Shown here: in pieces, positions 12,487-26,100 of the stretch
How positions within the stretch are numbered: position 1 is the stretch's first letter
Layout: each line of letters opens with the position of its first letter
Origin: Zantedeschia hybrid cultivar
Lineage: Eukaryota > Streptophyta > Magnoliopsida > Alismatales > Araceae
Assembly: GCA_030544215.1 (NCBI GenBank)
Contig: JARZZO010000008.1
Location: forward strand, 31,349,614-31,413,613
DNA: 64,000 nt
Direction: 5' to 3'
The notes under the pieces: generated by a model
Database searches by the model: none
What the model saw: only the letters and a program-made list of their open reading frames with translations
Told to the model about the DNA's origin: nothing
Position numbers and translations under genes: made by a program

Positions 12487-13004
12487 AATCTGTATGTGTG
12501 CTCGGATCCACTTGTTGACCCGAGGGATCCATTATCTAGCAGGCCTCTAGATCCAAGCCTGTCCATTACTAGGGATGTTAACGGTAGCCGATAGCCTGAT
12601 TATCCAACCATTTGTTAGCCTGACAAATGAAATTTAGAAAGTATTTTTTGTCATAGACATATTAATGTATGTGGGTATTTGTTTACTTAACGAATATAAT
12701 TCAACGGTTGATGCCTAATCACGTTTTGGAAAAAACTTAATTTTGGCTAGTATTCCAAGGTTGTGCCTCCACCTTATAAAATTTATTTCATTGTGATTTA
12801 GATACATTATTGTCTTTATACTATATTTCTACATGACGAGACAAGATTAAATTTAAGTATACTTTAGTCTCTCTTAAAGAATGGTTATTTTATCTTTGCT
12901 GATTTTAAATAGAATTTATATGTTTATTTATACTTTGAATTTGAGTTTTATCGACCAGTAGCTATATAGTAACTTACCATAACTGCTTCTGTGTGGATAT
13001 TACA
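12487..13004. other. AT-rich intergenic DNA
   Basis: No gene seen. A phrase near 12570 (ACTAGGGATGTTAACGGT) resembles the start of small non-autonomous hAT elements, but no matching end was found. Confidence 0.4.
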
Positions 13005-13473
13005 AAATATTTTGTAAATATAACAATTTCTGATAGCTAATCTCCTAAAAGATTACATATTTGTAGATAACTTTTGTATGATTCATATTTGCATAGAACC
13101 CCTTTAATATAATAATATTTTTATATAACCCCCTATCATCTGGGTTAAAATATTTTTATTGTACATAAAAATAGAAGTAAATTTTTTGATGCTAAATATG
13201 TATAACAAAATCTTATGGGTGGATGTTTATGCGATTTTTTTTGTGAGATGTTTGTATTTTAACTAATGATATTATTAGTATTTTTAGTTAATAAGATTTT
13301 ACATATTTTATATAAGATAATAATATTTTAATTCATGTGAAATTCAAAGTAAATTCACATAGTTTTAGAAGTTATATGTAAATAATACTAGTTAATGAAA
13401 AATACACAAATATGAATTATACAAGAAGTTATCTAAATATATTGCCTCTAAAGGGGTTATTTACAAAACCCCC
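13005..13473. mobile_element. MITE directly upstream of the gene
   Basis: Imperfect terminal inverted repeats: TTTTGTAAATATAACA and TGTAGATAACTTTTGTATG on the left (13010-13085) are mirrored on the right by CATACAAGAAG-type sequence and TTATTTACAAAACCCCC ending near 13473. The interior is AT-rich and non-coding. It ends only about 160 bp before the start codon at 13636, so it probably sits in the promoter region. Confidence 0.65.
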
Positions 13474-13635
13474 AAAAGCAAAAACAGACCCTACCCTCAC
13501 TCCTCTAAAATCCTTCCACCTCTCTGTAACTTTCTCTCTCTCTAAAGTCTAAAATTCTCTTGTAAAAAAATTCCGTCTGTCAGCGTTCGCTTGTGTCCGA
13601 CTGAGAGGATCAGGGAGGGGGCGGAGCCGAGGAAG
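13474..13635 (+). promoter_or_regulatory. Putative 5' leader and core promoter region of the gene
   Basis: This short interval between the MITE and the start codon is pyrimidine-rich (TTTCTCTCTCTCTAAAG near 13529-13545), as in many plant 5' UTRs. I see no convincing TATA box, and the transcription start cannot be fixed from sequence alone. Confidence 0.4.
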
Positions 13636-14171
13636 ATGCAGCCTTTGGGGCGCCTCATCGTCCGCCACCCCCTCCACACCAGCACACCCCCCTTCCTCTG
13701 GTGTTGTTGGAGAAGGCCCTTCTCCACCTCCACCACCCCCGCTCCCCCCTCCGCTGCCGACGACGACTGGAACGCCGCCTGGGAGTCCGCCTGGCTGCCG
13801 GACAATCTCTCCGGCAAGAACCGGGCACCCTGGGAGTCCGACGTCACCTACTCCAACACCTCCTCCTCCGCCACCGTCCTCCCATCCGACGCCGACGCCG
13901 ATGCCAAGGCCTTCGTGGAGGAGATGGAGGAGCGGTGGGACGAGCGCAGGGGGCGTCCGGGGCCCAGCGGCGCGTCGGCCAAGGGGCCGCAGCTCCAGGG
14001 GCATTCCGTCGAACAGTCGGTAGGCAAGAAAGAAGACGAGTACAGGCTGAGGAAGCAGAGGATCCACGCGGGCCTCTGGATGAAGGAGATAGAGAGTATG
14101 GAGGAGGCCAAGCTTGGCGGCTCCAGGGATGGCGCCGGTGACATCGACCGACTGCTGGATTCCTGCTCTGA
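13636..14171 (+). CDS. GCD1: GCD1-like exon 1
   Basis: It codes for the presequence and N-terminal half (178 codons plus two bases). The 5' splice site is CTCTGA|GTAAAA; reading on without splicing hits a stop at once (TAA at 14173). It is GC-rich compared with the AT-rich DNA on both sides. Confidence 0.85.
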
Positions 14172-17100
14172 GTAAAATCTCACCTCTCTCTTATATGATT
14201 TGCAGTACACAAACAACCACACCCACTTCATGTTCTTGTCATGTTAGTGTGATTGCTGCATAATGTTAGGGTTTGGATTGTAAAGGTTCTCCGTTTAGCA
14301 ATCTCTGTGTGTACTTGGTTTGCGTACTCCATCCCACTTTGAATGTTCTATTCCTTCATCAAAATGCTGCTAAGGAGAGAACACCAATGTATCTTGAACT
14401 TTTTTGACATTGGAGTCTGGTTTTGAAAATTACTCTTGACATTGTATAAAGATGTTGCCTTATGCAGCAGAGTGGTGGTTTTGAGGAATGGAGCAATTAA
14501 TCTACCAATATTTAGAAGAGGGAGGACATCGTTTATGAAATGTTAATGTAGCATTTACGACAAACAAAGCGGGTTGGGACTATCATCTTTTTGAACATTT
14601 ATAAAACAACATCTATGTAAAGTTAGGATTTTAAAAAATGTGAGTTTCCTTATATGAGTTTGATGGGCTAAAATCTCGTTCACCGCGATATGTGCCCTTC
14701 GTCTCCAATTAGAGGGGGGTCGCTCCGCGGTCCTTGCAAAAGAGAACCCCGTTAGAGGGCCCCCGATAGTAGTCCGAGGATTCCTTTTGATGCCTAAGTC
14801 AGAAGGTTGGGGAAGCTGAGGAGAAAACCAAGAGAGCTTGGGCTCTAGAAAGTATACCTATACCGATTGGACCATGAGTCCTTATATAGTAATCAAGTCC
14901 GTGGAAAAGGTTAATCCTGACTGAGAAACCAGGTCTAAGATAATCTCGTCGTCATGTCCTACCTAGGAAGGGAACTATAGATGGAGAAAGTCCGGATACA
15001 GAGCGGATTCTCTATTCCTGTTGATCCGTCCAGGTTGATTTCTTGGCAGAGTGGAATTCTTGGTCGAGTCAAGGTGGATGGCTATGATATTACGGTCTCG
15101 GGCCCATCTGGGCCCGGACCTTAGCCTCCCGCAAAGCCTGACCGAAGGTCCTGGATGAGGCTGCTGGGCCGGTCTATTAGTCAGTTGGGTTGGATGAAAT
15201 TCTTACCCTTCACTTCCCCCCCCCCCCCCCCCCCCCCCCCTCCTCTTTGACAGGTTGGCATGACAAGGAATAAAGACCTGATGGTTGAACGATGATATGA
15301 CTGTCTCCGTACAGTCAATCGATCGATCGGTCTGCCATGTCAAACGGGGGAGTGTAAAAGTCGACACTGACAGGGGAGGTGACCGGTCGTCTCTGTTTGG
15401 CTCGAGATATTCGAAATGATGGGCACCCTTCCCGCCGTGAGGGTGTGTCACTTTATGTCTTAGCCCGTTCCTGTTGACGCCAATTTCGGATTCCGTACGT
15501 TGTAACCATCTGTTCCTATGCCCTTTAGCCTGGCAACTCGCCTCTCGAGGGTCATCCCCAACGAAGGGTCCTAGGTTGCCAGGCCTACAAAAGGAAGGGC
15601 GGCGGGTTAGGAAAGGGCCATCGCCCCCTTTTATCAGTTCGAGTGAGAGTTCCAGAGGTTTTCGACTGCAAAATCCTATGTTTTTTGTTCTCTTCTCCTT
15701 ACAATGGCTCATTGTGTTTCGAGAGACATGAGGTATACCGAAAAGGTGGAAGAGGACATTAGGGTCCTCGCGGGCTTCCGAGGAGCTCCTGGTGAAGCTA
15801 CGAGACACTCACTAGATTCCGCTCTAGTATTCTCTAGAGCTACCGACATCCGACGAGCGGATATATTCTGCCAGGACAGTTCTTTCTAGCCTACGAGGCT
15901 ATGTTTGAAGCGGGGTTCCGACTTTTGTTGTCTTCTTTTGCTGTTCAACTGTTGTAGCAGCTCCAGGTTGCCCCTGCGTAGTTGATGCCAAACGCGTGGA
16001 GGCTGGTGCTCGCGTTTGCCATCTTGACCTGGGACAAGGAGCATCCGACACCAACGATGAAAATGTTCTTGAATCTTTACGATCCCGAATGTGGCACCAA
16101 GCACCGAAACAGGGGGTTCGTGAACTTCACGGCTCGCGACAAGAAACCCATCTTGTTCGAGACATTCTCGACCGTGAAGGCTTGGCAGGAGACCTTCTTC
16201 TAAGGGGTGGAATGCTCCATAGGGTGGTGGCCTTTCCCGGTCACCTTTCGGGATTTGTCGTTCAAGGGCTCCATCAACAAGTAGGTCTCGACGTTGCCGG
16301 CCTCCATCTAGGGCGTAGTGGACGTCATATTAGGGGTGAAGGCCATTGACGTCGACGCACTGGTCGACGAGGAATCCCTAGATAGGCAGACCTGTCTGGG
16401 CTCCTAGTTCCCTATAAGTATATTTACTAGAAGTTTTCTCCCGTTCCTATGGCCCCGGGTTTTAAATCATGACAGGGGTTTTGCCCCCTTTGCTCATTGT
16501 TGTTTTTGGCAGTGGCAGTTCGCCCCAGTCGTATGGGCGGCGGGGGCCCTGTCGCTGCAAGCCTCCCCCTGATGCCAGCTCTTGCTTTAGAGCCCCAGCA
16601 AATGCTATCTGTCACCGTTGCCTCATTGGATCAAGTGCCAGTGAATTCATTTGGCCAGATGTCCTGAGAGAAAAGAAGAAAGCTGCCGCAGGCGGCTTTC
16701 GGTCGGATCTACCAAGGTCTCGCCCTAGATATGAGATAGTCATTTATGCAGCTCCCAAACTAAAGAGCCGATGGTACGAGCGAAAGATCTGCCCAGCAGT
16801 AGCCGTTACCATGGCTCTTGCTGTGCCCCCATCCGTGCTCACGGGGGCAGCGAAGGTAGAAGACGGGAAAGAGGAAGGCTTAGAGGAGGAGGAATGTGAG
16901 GTAGAGGCATCCTCGATCGCGAGTGGCAGCACTAGAGGAGAAGGCGAGGTGGAAGCATCTTCGGCTAGTTGCAGCGGCACTAGTGAGGATGAGTCAGGGG
17001 TTTCCTTGGCCGGGGACGGCGAGAGTGGGAAAGAGGGGGAGGAGGTTGAAGAGGGGGGAGAAGAAAGAAATGGACCCTCCTCCCTTATGCCGACTAAGGA

Positions 17101-20100
17101 GGGGGCTGTGCTCAAGGTTAAGAAACTCGGGATCGGGTCCCAGATCGACCGGTCTAAAACCGATCGGATCGGTCGATTCCAATCCGAGTCAGCCCGATCC
17201 TGGCTGAGTTAGGCTCGGCTGGTTCGGATAGCAGAAAAAAATATGAAAAAATGTGAAAAAAATATAAAACACAAGTCTAATGCATAATTGTGTTGAAATA
17301 CATTGATTTGAAGTACATAAGATGTTGTTGGACAAAAAAATATTGAATAAACTTACATATATGATTATGAACTTATATTTATTCCAAACGTACATTATAC
17401 TGAATGAACATATGGCTTACATACTCAGTCCATGACATATAGCTCTGGTAGTATTGTTCATATTGCATCACATACCGGCTATAGTTATCCGTATTGGTAT
17501 AAATGACTGACAATTGTGGATATTCTAGACAACCTCCTGAATAGTCGGATGTATCAGAATGTTGAGGAGGGTTAACTACATATCCAGTAGGCTGACTATA
17601 CCCTTCGTATGGAGAATATGATGATGCATCTGATAGTTGCTCCTGATATTCTCTCTCCCTCCTAAGTTCTTCTTTGGCCTCTGCACATTGAGGAGCTTTA
17701 CCTTTGTCCTTCCTCCTTGATCTGCTGAATGTTTGAATGGAAGATTCTTCACGTCCTACTCTGCTACCATGATGTTTATCTTGGGTAGCATGCGTGTATT
17801 CTTCTTCTCCAGTGAATTGAATTGGTGGAGCTGGGGCTGGGGCACTGGTAGCATCTCCGCCATCCTCAGAACTGTCGGAGCTCGTCTTTGATGTCGAGTC
17901 ATTTGAGATTTGATATTGGACCTCATCACTTGGTTCTGGCGTTTCATCCTCTTCCTCGATAGTCTCCAGATCAGCAATCTGAATTCCAGTACCACTCTTC
18001 CTTTTGCTTGGTGCTTGTTTTTTGCTCTTCTTCTGACGTTTTGGAGGAGGTTGAAAATCAGTAAGTAATGGAACATTATCTAACTCACCTTCCGCCCATT
18101 CCCGATCATTTGGGTTGAATTCAGGCTCATTTGAGGTGCTTGCATCAACCCATACATTTAGTGGATGTTGCTCCTCGAACAGCTTATCAAAGTCTATGGG
18201 TTCTTCTTCATGTGTCGTCTCCGTGGCTTGTCCGGAAATTCTCTCTTTCTCTTGTTTTTGAAGGTTCCTTATGAGCTCCAGATTTTTTAGCTTCAACCTC
18301 ATGTTATAATGACAGAATACTAGCTTCTCTAGACGGCTCGACTTCAATCTATTCCTTTGCTTGGTACGAATCAAGCCAAAGGTGCTCCAGTTTCTCTCAC
18401 AACCTGATGAAGAGGTTATTTGACTTAAGACCCGAATTGCAACATAGGCTAGATCTTCATACCCATATGATTTTCCATGATCTAGCCACCAGTCAACTGT
18501 AAATAGAAAATTGGCCATGTCAACAATGTGCAAGTTTTAATTAAAAATTAAGTAGAACATCTAGTTAATAATTTTCAAACCTGGACTCAAAATTTTGACA
18601 GCTCTTTGAGCAGTACTTGTCCCAAAGTGGTATAACATCATTATGTAATCATGCATTTGCTTGCATGTCATTATTGCTTTGTCCTCATTTGCAAGCATGC
18701 GCTTAATAACAGATTTAGCCCCCATCAATACTTCCGAGCAACTATCATAGTTATCCTTCTTCCCATCAGTTCTAAATATGTACTGAGGGTTGAAAAAATA
18801 ACCTAAATAAATAAGTTGAAGTTAGTTATTACTTAAGAGAAATGTGTATACAAATAATACATATAGAAAGTTAGTAGCTTACCAGCTGCATGAAGATCGT
18901 GATGTAAATTGTGTTCCCAACGTCTGTCTATTATGTCACACCACTTCACATAAGTTGTTGGATTGTTAAGTTGAATGAGCTCCTTAGCTCTGTCCATAAC
19001 TTCATATAAATGTCCCATATCCGATTTTCTTTCTCCATCACAAGATCGCAAGACACGGACAAGCGGTTCTACAATATTTAACACTGCTTGCACCCCCCTC
19101 CAGAAGGGTCTAGATTGAATTAGATCAACCACTTTCTTACCTTTCTCTCTGATCTTAGTTGGTACATGCCGCAATATGTGATTCTTCCAATCTTCCGATG
19201 CCACCATCTTAATCAAGTTGTTCTTTTGTTGACTTAAACTATCTAGAGAGATATATTGAGATGTAAACCTGGTGGCTCCCGGACGAAGCAATTCTCTTCC
19301 ATGAGTATGTGTGCGCATGATATCCAGAATGTTGTTGTGGTTGTAGATGAATGTGGTGATAAATCGACCACTCTTGACCACTCCATCTACCATCAGATCA
19401 GAACAAATGTTTTCCAACATCAAGTCAATATAATGAGCAGAACATGGAATCCAGTATATATATTGTCTCTTCTGCATCAACATTTGTCCAACTAACTTGA
19501 GCGCCGCTGCATTGTCCGTAACCATTTGGACAATCCTTTTTTCGCCCACTTCTTCCACCATTTGATCAATTAATTCATATAGGTATTGGACATTCTTTAT
19601 TTTTCTAGATGTATCAATAGACTTCCAAAATACGGGTCCGGCTTTGTAGTAAATTAAGAAGTTGATCATACTTCTTCTTGTTATCCCAATAAAGTTCCAA
19701 ATGTGATAAGAAATCACAAAGAGACCTATTCCGATTTAAGAAAAAATGAAGATAAGATAAGAAACTAAAGATAAGATTTATGTACCTGTCCATCCATCGC
19801 ACATTAAAGTGCATCCATACTCATCTCAGATCCTTTCAAATGATTTAATGTATGTTCGGATGTCATCCACTTCTATATCCAAGTACTTGTTGTATATCTC
19901 ATATGGAGAAGGTCCCTCAACCCTTTTGCCAACTTTTTGTATGGTCTCGATCATGGACTCATAATATGGCCCCTTGACAGCATTAGCAGGGATACTGTTA
20001 TAGAAAAACCACCTAGCGATAGCTCTCCCTATCTTCTCCTTACAAAGCTTTAAGTTCTTGAATGCAGTACTAGTAGAAGGTTGTTTATCCCTTTTCTTGG

Positions 20101-23100
20101 TGAGCAAGGGATCTATTGGACCTACTCTAGGATCTCCAGTTCTAGTGAACTCCTAAGGCAACTCCTCGCATACATTAGTGTTCATGCCGGCACTAGTGCT
20201 CCCTTGTGCAGAAGGTGTGGAGCCACTTCCTTGTCCTCCATATCTTCCAGTGTGCCGAAATAAGTCCTCATCTGCAAAGGACCGCCGGCTTGTTTCCATT
20301 ACACGTCGCAATTCAGCTTTAAATGTAAAGAAAAAAAATTTAATCTACTATAACTATTTGTCTAAAAACGTTAAATGAAGAACATGAAAATAAGTTAAAT
20401 AAGAAACTTACTTATATCCCAATCATCAATATTTATAGGTTGATTACTTCCACCAAGCCGGACTCCAGCATCAGACCTTCGCGTTGGTTCAGACAATTCC
20501 TCTCGAATTTCCTGTCTTCTTCTGGCAGTACTTGCTTTGCTTGATTCCTTCTCCTTCATATAAGTTCGAAATTGGATCCTAACCTCTGAAGGAACTCGAG
20601 CACATGCTGCAACTTCACCTTTTATTCCAGCAAGATGTTTGAATTGGTAGACCCCTCCAGAGATGACCCGGTTGCAATATTTGCATTGTACCTTTCTTTG
20701 GCCCATGTCCACCGGTGTGCAATGACTCCAAGCAGGATCAGTGCTAGGAGGATTCCCAGATGACCGCTCAGCAGCACCTTGAGATGTCATTCCTTCACAA
20801 CACAAGAAGATGCGAGATCGCGGAGCTTGTAGTAGACTAGAAGTGACCTCGTGGGAGAGATGGAGAGAGAATTCTATGATCGAGAGAGTGAGAGAGAGAG
20901 CAAGAATGTTAGGAGGCTTAAAGGAAATTTGTGGAGCCTTAGGAAGGCCTTGGGGGGGTTTAAATAGACCCCCAAGGCCCAAACTAGCCGTTGCTGGCCG
21001 TTTGGGAACGGCCAGCAACGGCTAGGTTGACCCCCAACGGCTAGTCAAACTAGCCGTTGGGGGCCGGGTCGGGCCGATCCGAGCCGACCCGGCCCGATCC
21101 GGTCTCGGATCGTCCGATCCGAGTCCTGGACTCGGCCAGGTTACTCGGGATCGGCACGGACGGCCCAAAACCGGTCCGACTCGGCCGATCCGTGCCGATC
21201 CGAGCCGAGTTTTTAAACCTTAGCTGTGCCCACTAGTCGGCCCGACAGAGGCATGTAGGAGCAGCAAAGGCGGTGATGACACCTTCGCGACCCTTTTCCC
21301 CGAAGATTTTGGTCAACAGGGGATGGCCCCACTCAGCGAGTGGATTTCGCGGACGGCAAGTCTACCGCAGCGATCGAGGCATCATGGAGCAGGTTCGACC
21401 CCTTGCTTGTAGCAATTCTCTGGGTGGGAAGTGAGAACTTGATTTGTCACTTGATAAGGTCAGAAAGAGCCAAAAAATAAAATAAAATAAAATGACCATG
21501 ACAAAATCTCTCATCCCACCGGGGAAATCTCTCATGAAAAGTTCATGGTTACTTGGTGTTGTTACCCCTCGAAGACTAAAGTTCATGGCTATCTGGAGCT
21601 TTTACCCCTTGAAAAATCCAAAATCTGTGGCCCTCAGGGAAGCCCTAATTCCCTACTGATAGAAGAAAAGATGGGTGTCAATTCAAGAAAAAAAGAGGAA
21701 AAGAAGAGAGGAGCTTAAAAACAAGGTGCTTTGACAGTATTGACTGGTTTTTTCTTCAAGAATACCAGTTAAGGGTAAAAGTGTCTTAAAAAAGGAAAAA
21801 ATTCGGCTAAGGTGAAAATCCGTAGGGGCACGTTAGGCAAAAATTGATAACCCTGTTGTATGAAAACCTGTAAGGGCGTATAGGCAAAAGTAAGAAAGGG
21901 TTAACTTTGGCGAATATCTGCAAGGGCGTTAAAGCTAGTTGAAAAAAAAAAGAAAAATCCTTGGCCCCTGGGAGCTGTTGTATTCTTGAAGTTTTTGGCC
22001 TAGGAGTTGTTGTATCCTTGAAAATTCAAAAGTCCTAGTCCCACCGGAGTCTTTGTATCCCCAAAAATCCGAAAACTTTATGGCTACTAGAAACATTTGT
22101 ATCCTTAGAAATCCTAAGGTTCTCGACCTTTGAGAACCCAAAATACCCAAAGCTTAGAAGAACCAAATTCCTATCGGCCCTCAAGGAAGCCTCAATTCTC
22201 TACCGAAAACTAAATTCCTATCGGCCCCCAGGGAAGCCTCAATTCCCTAACGAAAATAAATTCCTATCGGTCCCCAGGGAAGCCTCAGTTCCCTACAGAA
22301 AATCAATTCCTATCAGCTCCCAGGGAAGCCTCAATTACCTACCGAAAATCAAATTCCTATCAGCCCTCAAGGAAGCCTCAATTCACTATCGAAACCAAAT
22401 TCATATTGACCCTCAAGGAAGCCTCAATTCCCTACTGAAAAATCAAATTCCTATCGGCCCCTAGGGAAGCATTAATTTCCTACTGAAAATAAATTCCTAT
22501 CGGTCCCTAAGGAAGCCTCAATTCCCTACCGAAAACAAATTCCTATCGGCCCCCAGGGAAGCCTCAATTTCCTACCAAAGTAAATTCCTATCAGCCCTCA
22601 GGGAAGCCTCAATTTCGTACCAAAGTAAATTCCTATTGGCCCCTAGGGAAGTTTCAATCCCTACCGGAACGAAATTCCTATCGGCCCCTAGGGAAGCCTC
22701 AATTTCCTACCAAAACCAAATTCTTATCGGCCCTCAAGGAAGTCTCAATTCCCTACTGAGAACAAATTCCTAGCACAATCCTCATCATCCAAGAGGCCAA
22801 CCTCCTTTAAAGCATCCCATTATGAAGCTGCTCCAAGATGGACTTCTTCTTAGCCTCTGCCACAGACTTCTTATACTTTCCCTAGGAAGATAGAGCAAGA
22901 GACATAGCCTTGAGATTGCCTACCATAGTAGCCATTGCCGAACCCTGACCTAAAAAGAATTCCCAACGCTGAGAGATTCCAAGAAGCCTTTTTCCTTTAG
23001 CCAATACTTCTCCAATCTGAAGATGTGCCTATCTCTGAATCTATGATTAGAGCTGAGAAGAATGGATTTATGGTCAGAAATAGGCCTCTCTAAACAAGAA

Positions 23101-26100
23101 GCCTTTAAATTAGGAAAGTTCTCCCACTCAGCAAACACCAAAAATATGTCTAGCTTGGAACACGAAGGATTGCTTCTCAAGTTGGACCAAGTGAAAAAAC
23201 CACTATCAGTAGGAACATCAATCAAATCACCCCGATGAATAAAGTGACTGAAGTCCTCCATAGACCCTATCCAGACGGCCTCCATAGATCTCTTTGCTTG
23301 AGACACCACTACATTAAAATCGCCAACAACCAGCCACAGATTGCCAGACATCAAATGCCAATCCATCAGGTCATCCCACAAAATCTTTTTATCCTCCCTT
23401 CCTTGAGGCCCATGCAAACCTGTGAAAAAGTCCTAGACAAACTCATCCTCCATACTTCTGAAGGTAATAGAGATGAAAGATCTCTCTACCCTCCTACTAA
23501 CTTCCTGAATCACGTGCTCATTCCATAACACCATGACTCCCCCTGCTCTACCCTCTGTTGGGGACAGCACACCCTTTGACAATATGGATCCCCTTAGCCC
23601 TCTCCACACTACATCCCCATCCTCTTCAGTCTTCCTCTCCTGAATACAAAGGATGTCTACCCTCAACCTTCTAACATTGTCCCTCACTGCCTCCCTTTTC
23701 TCCCTCCCCCAATACCCCTGATATTCCATGAGACAATCTTCATTGGGGCATAATAACAGCCTCCTCCGCCATCTTCCTACCTCATGGAAGTGCTCTCCCA
23801 AATTGTCCTTCTTGCCCATCTTCTCACTTCTAACCCCTCGAGTTACGCCCAACTGCCACTTGCTCTTTAGCTTAGAGAATACAGAGTGGATGTCCTTATT
23901 CATCCCTTCAAAGGAAACCCTAGTAGTATCGGCCACCTCCGTAGCATGGGACTCCATCACTTGCTCCACCCTGGTGGGAATTGCTTTGACTTCTGCCTTA
24001 CCAATATCTCCGTGGAAAAATGAAGAGTTCACCTCGCTAGGGGGATTCTAACTCCTTTGAGCCCCTCCCTCATCATCTAGTAAAATTCTCAACAGGTCCT
24101 CCTCCACCTCCGGAGTATCCCCAGCCATCCCAAACACTCCGACCTTGGCTGTCTGCAATCTCCTCCCCACCCCCCTCCACCTGTTTACCAGATTCTTGTA
24201 AAGAGCCTCCCTATCAAACAACGCACCTTTGGCCCCCCTATCTAACCTTAAAGACGTGGTTGCTTCCCTCAATCTCTCTTCTGCAGCGAATGCCAAGGTT
24301 TGAAGAGCTAGGGAGCATCAACCGGGTCTCCAAAGTCACCTACTGGGAAGCTGCACGGGAAGAAGTAAGCAGGGCTTCCTGGGAGGGAGACCCAGGATCA
24401 TCAACTTCTTGTCCAGCCTGAAGGGAAGCAGAGCGACACTAGCTGCCCTTCCTCGCCCTACCAGACGAACGGGGGCTCCTAACCATGTCAGAAGTCCCTT
24501 CAGGATTACCTCTCCCTTGTGCTAGAGAAGACACATGTGAACGAAGCATCGGAGGCCGATCCGCAGGCCCCATGTTAGGCCGGTCCACTCCCATTAGAAG
24601 GGGGAGAACCTCGTTGTTGCCGCCATTACAGTTCCTCTCGGCAGTTGAGCGAGTGGAGGAATCAACTGCAGTCGGTCAGAGGAGGCCTCTTCATCAGGCC
24701 CCAAAGTTCTGCCGTCCGTGCCCTCTACAAGGCTATAGTGCTCACCAGCCTCGATCCCAATCAGGCGGAGAGGGCGAACAATATCGGGTCGAGGCAAAGA
24801 CCCGCGACTTAACCCATTATCGGGTAAGTCATGGGCATTCGTTGAAGCTGCCGGATCTGCCATCCGATAGACTCGGCTGGGGGATTTGGGTTCCAAGACC
24901 AGCGCGGGTGATTCGAAATTCGAATCCGTCCCACTGGCTCTGCCGATGCCACGTACCCCTCCTTCGTCTTCCTCCCATCGCGCACCATGAACCTCTAGGC
25001 CCATTGACTTTAGGGGTGGCCGACTGGTATCTCTCACCAGGACGTGGATTGGGAAAAGGTCCTGCCCCCGCTGTACCAGGATCACCTTTGGAATACCCTC
25101 CACATTGCCCACGCCAACCTTCCCATCAACCTGGAGGAGCTCCCCAGTGCCTTTCAACGCCATAGTTGCCCCTTTCAGCCTCCCAAAACCTCCTACTATC
25201 TGCTGGATCCCGTCCCTAATACAGAGGACTAACGGGACCCCTACAAGCGTGATAGACACTGTCAACATCTGGGGGTGCAGATAAGTCCTTGCGCTCAGCT
25301 TCCAGGGGGAAACCCTCAAAGCACACCCCTCTGCTGCAACACAACCCACCTCAAGCTAGGCCTCCGCTTCCTCCACTGAGTTGTTGACTGCACAAAACCA
25401 ACCACTACCTACTGCCTGCACCTCCCAGCCACCAAGCCCAGCCTTTCCCTTGTTTAGAAAGCCCCTTACTCTCGCCGCATCTGGGTAGCCATGGAGGACT
25501 TGCACCCTCAGAGACAAGTGGAGGCAACGAAGCTATGCCTTCATGACCCCCTTGGGGATTGAGACGGATGCAGTCTTCCCCTTGCCCCTTCCTCTGCTCA
25601 TCCCTCCCACATGCTGTTTGACCACCTTTGCATAGGTTCTTCCACAGCCGAGTCTTTGCCCTGATCCTTCTTGGACCTCGACGAGCAAAGCTTCTTGACA
25701 TGCCTCTCATCGCCATACGCCAAGCACCTCATTGGCGCTTGGCATCTCCAAAAGGGATGGCCCCCTCGGAGACATTGGAAGCAACTAGGGGGCAGCCTCA
25801 CAGAGTCCTACTTGAGGATAGAGCTCCGTCAAAGCTTGGACAAAGAAGCTAGGCCAGAGGGGAGATCGCTTCTCGGCATGGATTGCGGAATCGACCAATT
25901 CTTATTCGAATCAGAATCGGCAGGTCCCGATCCGATTTAGGGGGGTTTACTGTTCCCCCCACCGATTTTTTTTTTTTTTTTATAAAAAAACAGACCGAAT
26001 CAGCCCGAATTGGATCAAATCGGGTTCGGACCGGTTGATCTGGTCGGTCCGGTCTAGTTTGGCCCGATTCGGGCGCTCCCAGATACCCCCGTAAGGGGGG

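Larger units (their letters stand above)
14650..17112 (+). mobile_element. Tat-like gypsy remnant, left part
   Basis: A decayed element continues on the far side of the hAT at 17113-21222. The first kilobase (14650-15700) looks like LTR and leader, including a 25-base poly-C run at 15216-15240. Coding remnants follow from 15704. The outer boundary near 14650 is approximate, and no LTR pair was confirmed. Confidence 0.55.
17113..21222 (-). mobile_element. hAT transposon 1, near-complete, 4.1 kb
   Basis: The ends are CAAGGTTAAGAAACTCGG (17113) and, in reverse complement from 21222, TAAGGTTTAAAAACTCGG. They are flanked by an 8-bp target duplication, GCTGTGCT at 17105-17112 and GCTGTGCC at 21223-21230 (7 of 8). 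About 100 bp (left) and 160 bp (right) next to the termini are dense in GATCGG/CCGATCC words, as expected for transposase-binding subterminal repeats. The only gene is the minus-strand transposase. It inserted into the Tat-like gypsy remnant. Confidence 0.92.
22790..25868 (-). mobile_element. LINE, 5' half with ORF1 and endonuclease
   Basis: Minus-strand non-LTR element, interrupted at 25869-25876 by hAT 2 and apparently resumed at 30822. RT is missing, so its 3' part was lost before or at the junction with the minisatellite near 22790. Confidence 0.8.

Noticed and set aside
13591..13635. Upstream in-frame ATG as gene start
   Set aside because: It would add 15 residues with acidic and no presequence character. 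MQPL at 13636 gives a typical mitochondrial N-terminus.
13549..14231. Long minus-strand frames over exon 1
   Set aside because: They are antisense shadows of a GC-rich exon. The plus-strand frame has a presequence, a splice donor and matching exons 2 and 3.
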